Of a stretch of 5,359 nucleotides of DNA, positions 1-4,786 are shown one piece after another. The notes below the pieces were generated by a model, which was given only the letters and a program-made list of their open reading frames with translations, had not been told where the DNA came from and ran no database searches. The stretch is from Candidatus Brocadiaceae bacterium (GTDB lineage Bacteria; Planctomycetota; Brocadiia; SM23-32): assembly GCA_003551785.1 (NCBI GenBank), contig PUNP01000437.1, positions 1 through 5,359 of the forward strand, given 5' to 3'. The position numbers and the translations under genes were made by a program. Position 1 is the stretch's first letter; the number at the start of each line of letters is the position of its first letter.

Positions 1-246
1 AAACAGGAGACAGAATTTTTCTGGAAAACTCCTCTCCGGAAACAATAATAGAATTGAATAATAAAATAGTGAAATGCGCACACAAGAAACTAATTGTCAA
101 TAGTTAATGAACAAAAATCCCGTACTTTTTATGCTTAAAAATTATTTTTGACAGGCAAAAAAGACTCTAATGAATCAACGATATTCCGGTTCATTGCTTA
201 AACAGCGTTTTGGATGCTAAAAACTAATTTTAGGTATATAAATCTG
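1..246. other. AT-rich stretch without a recognisable gene
   Basis: I see no coding frame with a start, ribosome binding site and protein-like composition here on either strand. It lies downstream of all the minus-strand genes. Weak dyads occur: an 8-pair stem with one T-G wobble at 18-25 and 35-42, and an AT-only dyad CTAAAA/TTTTAG at 217-222 and 228-233. Neither is followed by a T-run in the way expected of an intrinsic terminator. A perfect TTGACA at 148-153 on the plus strand has no acceptable -10 hexamer 16-18 bases on. Confidence 0.5.
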
Positions 247-451
247 CTATTTGTTGATTGTAAGAGCCTTTAAATAAAAAATTTGTGTACGCACGGCACC
301 TATAGAAACCTTTAGTTCTCTTGCCCATCGTGCCCTTTTCTGTATGGTCGTTCGATTATCATTCTCCCATCCCGAAAGATAAGATCAGTGTTGCTATTCG
401 ATCCCTTGAAGCCACATGGTTAGCTCCGCTACTCTTTGTCCCATCGTGCAC
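247..451 (-). pseudogene. Frameshifted remnant resembling a sigma-factor region 4 helix-turn-helix
   Basis: Two overlapping minus-strand frames join into one protein-like stretch. The first starts at a GTG (451-449) with GAGGA five bases upstream, overlaps the end of the preceding gene, and runs to a TGA at 361-359, ending ATLILSFGMGE. The second, one base offset, continues DNRTTIQKRARWARELK, then VSIGAVRTQIFYLKAL, to a TAG at 249-247. Skipping one T at 361 gives a product of about 67 residues. The pattern (LIL..GE...IQ.R..WA.EL.V.I.AVR..I..LKAL) resembles the C-terminal region 4 of sigma-70-like proteins, where 'L.VPVG.VR.R..R.R..L' is usual. The rest of a sigma factor (region 2) is missing. 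I infer a decayed 3' fragment; a small gene read through a +1 shift at GAA-TGA is less likely. No database check was possible. Confidence 0.35.
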
Positions 452-1097
452 TTATTTCCTCGCATGCGGCTTCGATATCTAATTTCCTTTTCCTGTATGC
501 TTTTGGTGCATGGGAAATTTTTCCTTGAGGTACATCAATGACAAAACACTTTTGAGGATCGACTGACGAACCTTCAGTTTGCTCAAGATACAAACGGAAT
601 GCAGTCGCCACACTGTTTCTGCCTTCCTTTCCCAATGGGGGCGACTTTGGGAAGTGTAGTTTTATACAGCCCACAGTCTCTTGAGTCTCAGGATTGTTGA
701 TGATCACATCTGGACGCATTGTGACAACAACATCACTGATTTCCATTGCCGCATCTGAGAACATATCACCCCTTTCGACGCTGAGTCCATCAAGTTCAAT
801 CTTGCTACAACTATTTAGGTATATTTCAATGGCTTCTGCAGAAAGTGCACGATCCTGTTCCGCGAATTCACTACCTCCTTGCTGTCCAAGGAGGCGACTA
901 ACTGAATTCATCGCTTGACTATCATCGCTCATTTTGGAAAGTAGGTGATTGACTATGGTCTCACGTGCTACTGTATATCTTGCCTTTTTGAAGTCTGGGG
1001 GAGTCTTTTGATCCCTAATTATCTGGCGCCGTCTCCTAGGGGTGGCGGACAGATACTCGGCAAGTTTATTGACAGAGATCTTCTTGTTTGTTGGCAT
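429..1097 (-). CDS. Hypothetical protein with a C-terminal PD-(D/E)XK-like fold
   Basis: A 222-residue soluble protein. The ATG at 1097 is preferred because AAAAGGA lies 11 bases upstream. An earlier in-frame ATG at 1172 has no ribosome binding site and would add a hydrophobic N-terminus (FLLVVSTILLIAF). The N-terminal third is basic, with an arginine run (PRRRRQII, about residues 20-27), and could bind nucleic acid. The C-terminal half has the strand pattern of a PD-(D/E)XK nuclease fold: RPDVII (about 128-133, Asp130), then GCIKLHF (about 143-149, Lys146), then CFVIDVPQGKI (from about 184). In a standard active site the residue two before the lysine is Asp or Glu; here it is Cys144. It may therefore be a non-catalytic or divergent member. 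It is separated by about 290 bases from the RES-gene operon and probably has its own promoter. I recognise the general look of a widespread uncharacterised family but cannot name it. Confidence 0.75.
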   Translation of the reverse strand: MPTNKKISVNKLAEYLSATPRRRRQIIRDQKTPPDFKKARYTVARETIVNHLLSKMSDDSQAMNSVSRLLGQQGGSEFAEQDRALSAEAIEIYLNSCSKIELDGLSVERGDMFSDAAMEISDVVVTMRPDVIINNPETQETVGCIKLHFPKSPPLGKEGRNSVATAFRLYLEQTEGSSVDPQKCFVIDVPQGKISHAPKAYRKRKLDIEAACEEISARWDKE

Positions 1098-1194
1098 CTT
1101 GTGATCATTCCTTTTCTGTCGCTGAAAAGCAATTAATAGAATTGTTGATACTACTAGGAGAAATCGCTCCATTGAACGAGAAACAATCTAAAAT

Positions 1195-1222
1195 AATCTA
1201 ACGTATTTTTGCGGGATTGCAA
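1195..1222 (-). promoter_or_regulatory. Weak sigma70-like promoter candidate for the 222-residue gene
   Basis: On the minus strand TTGCAA (1222-1217) is followed after 16 bases by TAGATT (1200-1195). Each hexamer matches the consensus at four of six positions. The start of transcription would fall near 1188, about 90 bases before the chosen ATG. The match is modest and comparable candidates are expected by chance in AT-rich DNA. Confidence 0.25.
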
Positions 1223-1304
1223 GTTCAGAAAACTTTGCCCGGTGTGTTCAAACAGGGGATTTTTCAGGGGCAAGATGTTTGATGGTTGGTGAGTTCAAAT
1301 AATA

Positions 1305-1337
1305 GAGTTGACAGGGCCCCGAAGCAGCTAACAACTC
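1305..1337 (-). terminator. Possible weak terminator or dyad downstream of the RES gene
   Basis: GAGTTG (1305-1310) and CAACTC (1332-1337) form a perfect 6-pair inverted repeat around a 21-base, partly GC-rich centre containing GGGCCC. On the minus strand it lies about 50 bases after the RES stop and is followed by CTATTATTTG, which is T-rich but not a proper T-run. It may help end transcription of the operon; the loop is too long for a convincing intrinsic terminator. Confidence 0.2.
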
Positions 1338-1385
1338 ACTCTGGAACCCCCGAACACAACTTGACAAGTAACTATTAAATTGACC

Positions 1386-2507
1386 CTAATCGACTTCAAA
1401 CCGCTTACATCCATAATAACCGAAACAGTCATTTTTCCTACTAACATCGGCGCTAACTTCAACAGTCTTTAAATCAACAGAGATCACTTCGTAAATCAGC
1501 GTATTCACAGGCTCAAAAAGGCTGTCATCAAAGGCAGCAAGATTAGTTCCATCTGGATACAGCGAACTACCATATTCAATTGCATCATACCCAAGAAACT
1601 TCACAAATTCACAAAGATACTGAGTTGGCAGGTACTCCAATGGTTGTTCATTTCGTCGTAGCGGGCGCGACAATTCGGTTTCCAAGCGTTTAAGGTACTC
1701 TTGATATTTCAAATAGTCCCCTATCTGTCCTTCTAAAGTAAATGGACTAAGATCATCGACAGTTCTTAACCGTAGCACCTTCAAATTTTGAATTAGTTTA
1801 AAGTCGACAATTGTAACGTAATCCAAATAATTAGCACGACACTCGTACAAAGCAGTTTGACGGCTTGTTGCGAGATACAGATAAGGAATTCCAGCAGGGT
1901 TCGCTCTTCCTGGTGAAGCTTTTTCTGGTGGGGGTTTACCCATTTCCCTCGTCGAAAAACCTTTTGAATCGGAAATTCTAGCACGAAAAAAAAGCTTCCC
2001 CTTTGGGTAAATCTTGCCATGAAATTTGAACAATTCTTTCAGCAGCTCTAAGTCTATCTGTTTACCCAAAAAAAATCGGTTGTTGTTTTTTATTTCAGAT
2101 GCGAACCCCTCCCAATCTCGTTCCAGCGCGGCTGTTTTATCTGCCTTTAATAGGCTTCCCTGACGTCGGTATTGGGCAGAAAATATTTTATCATTCGGAG
2201 CATATGAGTCAGACAAAATGGCTTCCATTAATTGCTTGTGAGTTTCACAACGCAAACCCGTAGAAAATACTTTCCACTCCCTCTGTATCAATATATAAAG
2301 AGGAGCTATGTGTTCAGCATCTTTACTCTGACTGTCGTGTACTTCATATATTTCAATTAATTGTTGAAATTTTTCATCAAGCTCCCGGGGGTCGATCACA
2401 TCGACACTTTGAGATGCACAGAAGTCACACTGTCCGAAATCAGATGCATTCGAAAACACAAAACCTTTTAATTCTTTGTCTTTGAAACATTCACTACAAC
2501 AATTCAT
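1386..2507 (-). CDS. Zinc-ribbon/HEPN-like/RES-domain protein, likely NAD+-consuming effector
   Basis: A 373-residue protein in three parts. Residues 1-32 carry C4-x2-C7 and C27-x2-C30, a probable zinc ribbon. Residues of about 35-150 match the helical HEPN/RES N-terminal domain, including RCETH (86-90, an Rx3H close to the HEPN RNase motif) and the family-typical DWEGFASEIKNNNRFF (131-146). From about 165 onward is a RES domain: FFRAR (173-177), SPGRANPAGIPYLYLA (198-213), TALYECR (218-224, Glu222), and GYDAIEYGSS (306-315) followed by NLAAFD (322-327). RES domains are ADP-ribosyltransferase relatives; toxin members (RES-Xre pairs) deplete NAD+. The Arg, Glu and Ser expected of the family are all visible, so activity is plausible. 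The ATG overlaps the previous gene's stop (ATGA) and has no good ribosome binding site of its own, so translation is probably coupled. No Xre antitoxin is adjacent. I infer it is the toxic effector of the three-gene module. Confidence 0.85.
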   Translation of the reverse strand: MNCCSECFKDKELKGFVFSNASDFGQCDFCASQSVDVIDPRELDEKFQQLIEIYEVHDSQSKDAEHIAPLYILIQREWKVFSTGLRCETHKQLMEAILSDSYAPNDKIFSAQYRRQGSLLKADKTAALERDWEGFASEIKNNNRFFLGKQIDLELLKELFKFHGKIYPKGKLFFRARISDSKGFSTREMGKPPPEKASPGRANPAGIPYLYLATSRQTALYECRANYLDYVTIVDFKLIQNLKVLRLRTVDDLSPFTLEGQIGDYLKYQEYLKRLETELSRPLRRNEQPLEYLPTQYLCEFVKFLGYDAIEYGSSLYPDGTNLAAFDDSLFEPVNTLIYEVISVDLKTVEVSADVSRKNDCFGYYGCKRFEVD

Positions 2508-3445
2508 GATGCCAATATACTTGAAATCAATTCAATGTGATGTTTTATCGACAGCTTTTTGGCACTGCCAAGGCCGGGGTAACGGCTCTGATTGTAATGC
2601 TCTTTAAATTCTTCACATGCTTTTGTGTGAATTTCATGTTCATCAACGAAATGAATCAATTTCAATAGCGCTTCCCAATAAGTTCCCTGTACGTCTGTAA
2701 AATCTTCGTTGGAATCAGATACAAAATGTTTAATCCAAATTTCGTCATTATTTTTTTTGTACGTTAGGTGGATGGCCACAGCGTAAGGAGCAAAGCCTGA
2801 ATCTAAATATCCTTCTCCGATTGTCACGTAATCCGCAAACCCAACAAAACCATCTTCCTTGTAAAACTTATGTTCATCCGAGAAAAATTCGTCTGGAACG
2901 TGTTTGTAATCCGCGTTTTTGCTCTGACTATTGAATGCATCAGTTAAGACCACTTTTGTATTTTTGTCAATGACCCGACGATACCTCCTAATCACGTTAG
3001 TATCTCGGAAGAGGTTGTAAGTAATCTTTTTATCAACCACGAAATTCTTTAATTTTTCCATATCTGGACATCTGCCCAAGTAAATTAACGTATAGCGATA
3101 CTCATGCTCTGAAATATCACTTATCAATCGTTCCAAATTGCTAAATGACATTCTGGGATGTACTAGGATACCAATATGTAATTTATCATAATCTGGTACC
3201 ACCTGATTAATTAGAGCGATAATCTCTTTGTGTTGACTTGCAAGTTCCCCAACTATGGGATTGATAATTAGCGTGAAATTGACCTGATCCTTGACAAATT
3301 TTTCAAGAGTCAACCGTATAGTGGAGTAGGACTTTCTTACTGGTTCGATTACAGGGTGAATAACTGCTTCTCTGCCAATACGTGCGGACAGTTCACGCAG
3401 CCCAATGAGTTCAAATTGTTTACCTCTCAAGTAAGGAAAATACAT
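2504..3445 (-). CDS. sce7725-family (beta-family-like) protein
   Basis: A 313-residue soluble protein that I recognise, from memory, as the sce7725 family. The cues are the N-terminal MYFPYLRGKQFEL, followed by alternating strand/helix units: AVIHPVIEPV (27-36), FTLIINPIVGEL (57-68) and LHIGILVHPRMSF (89-101). The late block GFADYVTIGEGYLDSG (202-217) leads into an aromatic, acidic stretch, DEIWIKHFVSDSNEDF (234-249), and a C-terminal GLGSAKKLSIKHH (291-303). The layout suggests a TIM-barrel-like fold akin to T4 'beta' family proteins. I see no catalytic signature I can name and its function is unknown. GAGGA lies 11 bases before the ATG, inside the end of the upstream gene, with only three bases between that gene's TAA and this ATG. 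It sits between the nuclease-like and RES genes and may be a sensor, inhibitor or assembly partner. That role is inference from position. Confidence 0.8.
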   Translation of the reverse strand: MYFPYLRGKQFELIGLRELSARIGREAVIHPVIEPVRKSYSTIRLTLEKFVKDQVNFTLIINPIVGELASQHKEIIALINQVVPDYDKLHIGILVHPRMSFSNLERLISDISEHEYRYTLIYLGRCPDMEKLKNFVVDKKITYNLFRDTNVIRRYRRVIDKNTKVVLTDAFNSQSKNADYKHVPDEFFSDEHKFYKEDGFVGFADYVTIGEGYLDSGFAPYAVAIHLTYKKNNDEIWIKHFVSDSNEDFTDVQGTYWEALLKLIHFVDEHEIHTKACEEFKEHYNQSRYPGLGSAKKLSIKHHIELISSILAS

Positions 3446-3448
3446 ACT

Positions 3449-4342
3449 TTAGCCTATCCTCTGATTTAGAAAGGATTGTAGTCTTTCATATTGCTGAAAA
3501 GAAGGGTCTATAGAAAGACATATATTGCACAGACATTCTGGTATTTGACTGGACATGAAACCTACTTTATGTTTCGGCTTTCTTTTTCGCAACTCATAGT
3601 CAAATAAAAACTTGAACTCAACCGGGGGTATTTTCTGCGCCATTTTTAGGCATTCTCTAAAAAAGAACATGTTAGGAACCGCGGGTTCATATCCAAATGC
3701 TTTCTTGATAATGTTTGAATATTCTTGCTTCCTGAGGCATTTAAACATGGTAGTGACATTAAGACGGCTGACATCTGTTTCTACTGTCTTTATTGTTGAT
3801 AGTTGCTTTCTACTAGTTAAAGCAAGTACTCCAAAGGGAGTATTAGATAGCAGATCCGCATATTTATTTGCTTGCGAATGATGCACTACAAGACATATGT
3901 TTGAGAACGCTCTCTGGTAGTCACGAAGTTGACTGTCCAGTCGATCAGGCGAGTCTAGCTCCGTCTTAATCTCATATACAGTGGAATGCCCATTTACGAG
4001 TACAATATCCGCCAATGAATTGCTAACTCTAAATTCATTGATGAGAGTTGACGTATTTAAGCTATGCCTCCCTAGCAACAGCTTCCTTGTTATAAAATTT
4101 TTATAAATATACTCACAGCGGTAATCTGAAAGCAAGTAATCGTAAAAAGTACTAAGCGCATGTTTCCTTTTATTCCCTCTTTGTACTCCCACATACTGAC
4201 CAATCTTTGTTATTTTTTTATCGATGTATGGGCTGGCTCCATAATGAATCACATTTTTGAATAGTGAATTAGAAAATACGCTTGAGATAGATATGTTGAC
4301 GGTTGTATGTGTTGGTGTGGCCATAATCATAGAGTGTTCCAC
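3449..4342 (-). CDS. sce7726-family PD-(D/E)XK nuclease-like protein
   Basis: A 297-residue first gene of the operon. The start is GTG at 4342 because an exact AAGGAGGT ends four bases before it; the in-frame ATGs at 4330 and 4324 would lie 16 or more bases from that site. The pattern matches the sce7726 family as I remember it: YRCEYIYKNFITRKLLLGRH (74-93), then FRVSNSLADIVLVNG (104-118), then STVYEIKTELDSPDRLDSQL (120-139). These give a nuclease active site: Glu77, Asp112, Glu124-Ile-Lys126, and a RecB/Cas4-like Q138-x3-Y142. All key residues are present, so metal-dependent DNA cleavage is a reasonable prediction, though the target is unknown. The C-terminus has a small cysteine cluster, C270-x-C272-x2-C275, possibly metal-binding. 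Residues 1-60 look variable. It heads the operon and is followed after three bases by the sce7725-family gene. The family functions are not established to my knowledge. Confidence 0.82.
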   Translation of the reverse strand: MEHSMIMATPTHTTVNISISSVFSNSLFKNVIHYGASPYIDKKITKIGQYVGVQRGNKRKHALSTFYDYLLSDYRCEYIYKNFITRKLLLGRHSLNTSTLINEFRVSNSLADIVLVNGHSTVYEIKTELDSPDRLDSQLRDYQRAFSNICLVVHHSQANKYADLLSNTPFGVLALTSRKQLSTIKTVETDVSRLNVTTMFKCLRKQEYSNIIKKAFGYEPAVPNMFFFRECLKMAQKIPPVEFKFLFDYELRKRKPKHKVGFMSSQIPECLCNICLSIDPSFQQYERLQSFLNQRIG

Positions 4343-4346
4343 CGAG

Positions 4347-4354
4347 ACCTCCTT
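4347..4354 (-). promoter_or_regulatory. Exact AAGGAGGT ribosome binding site deciding a GTG start
   Basis: The reverse complement of 4347-4354 is AAGGAGGT, a full anti-16S match, four bases before GTG at 4342. Its position favours the GTG over the ATG codons 12 and 18 bases downstream. It is by far the strongest site in the window, so the nuclease-like protein may be the most strongly translated member of the operon. Confidence 0.7.
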
Positions 4355-4409
4355 AGTGGTTACTCACGAACGGTTTGAATGCCTGGTTCTAAAGGATTAG
4401 ATCCAGTTC

Positions 4410-4441
4410 ATTCTATTTGTAGAATTAAGGACAATGTGTCC
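4410..4441 (-). promoter_or_regulatory. Two abutting perfect dyads in the predicted operon leader
   Basis: ATTCTA-TTTG-TAGAAT (4410-4425, six pairs, four-base loop) and GGACA-ATG-TGTCC (4429-4441, five pairs, three-base loop) sit three bases apart, just downstream of the predicted transcription start. They could be an operator for a repressor, or leader hairpins affecting transcript stability or read-through. The first also contains a TAGAAT hexamer on the minus strand, but no -35 is spaced correctly for it. Confidence 0.35.
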
Positions 4442-4467
4442 ATAATCTAAATGACAGTCTTTTCTTT

Positions 4468-4496
4468 AACATACAGTTAAAAACAGATCGCGTCAA
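4468..4496 (-). promoter_or_regulatory. Sigma70-type promoter for the three-gene operon
   Basis: On the minus strand TTGACG (4496-4491, five of six to consensus) is followed after exactly 17 bases by TATGTT (4473-4468, four of six). The predicted start near 4461 leaves a leader of roughly 118 bases before the GTG. It is well placed: downstream of the methyltransferase stop and upstream of the operon with no other gene between. Confidence 0.55.
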
Positions 4497-4786
4497 GTAA
4501 CTCTCCTTGTTGTGCGGGAATTTCGGCCTATTTGAATGGCGGAGTGGCGCATGCCATTAGCTCCCCTGAGCTGTGCTCCATAGGCTGAACTTCCTTTAAT
4601 TTCGAATTTCCCTGCCAAAGCTGAAAATTGTTTTCAACGCAGACTGAATTTCATCTACGATGCCTGAGCCAAGGCGTAGAGATTGAGTGGTTCATCAGTT
4701 CTTTCTAGTCAAAGCACTGCCACCAACTATTGGAATTGGCCTGATCCCAGTAAAGTTGTTGATGGGCTTAAGTTTCCTTTCGTTTT

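Larger units (their letters stand above)
4343..4786. other. Non-coding stretch between methyltransferase gene and operon
   Basis: These 444 bases hold the operon's promoter, leader dyads and ribosome binding site, described separately. They also hold small dyads at 4535-4558 (AATGGC/GCCATT), 4559-4572 (AGCTC/GAGCT) and 4622-4636 (TGAAAA/TTTTCA). No convincing intrinsic terminator follows the methyltransferase stop. The only coding candidate is an 17-codon mini-frame (4581-4528, minus strand) with AAGGA about 10 bases upstream, too short to call as a gene. Confidence 0.55.

Noticed and set aside
148..176. Plus-strand promoter with perfect TTGACA
   Set aside because: The bases 17 positions on (TGAATC) do not resemble a -10, TCTAAT is only 12 bases away, and no plus-strand gene follows.
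387..431. TTCGATCCC resembling a tRNA T-arm, possibly an attachment site
   Set aside because: The flanking bases do not form a T-stem and no anticodon or acceptor arms can be drawn.
694..1136. Plus-strand frames of 74 and 63 codons
   Set aside because: Both are antisense to the 222-residue gene, serine-rich or otherwise not protein-like, and lack a convincing start.
1321..1345. CTAACAACTC resembling an integron attC end
   Set aside because: No complementary core site or paired inner boxes occur at a suitable distance on either side.
1793..2020. Minus-strand 75-codon frame within the RES gene
   Set aside because: It is an out-of-frame reading of the RES domain coding sequence.
3612..3881. 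Plus-strand 89-codon frame
   Set aside because: It lies entirely opposite the well-supported nuclease-like gene, has no ribosome binding site I can see and no recognisable family pattern.
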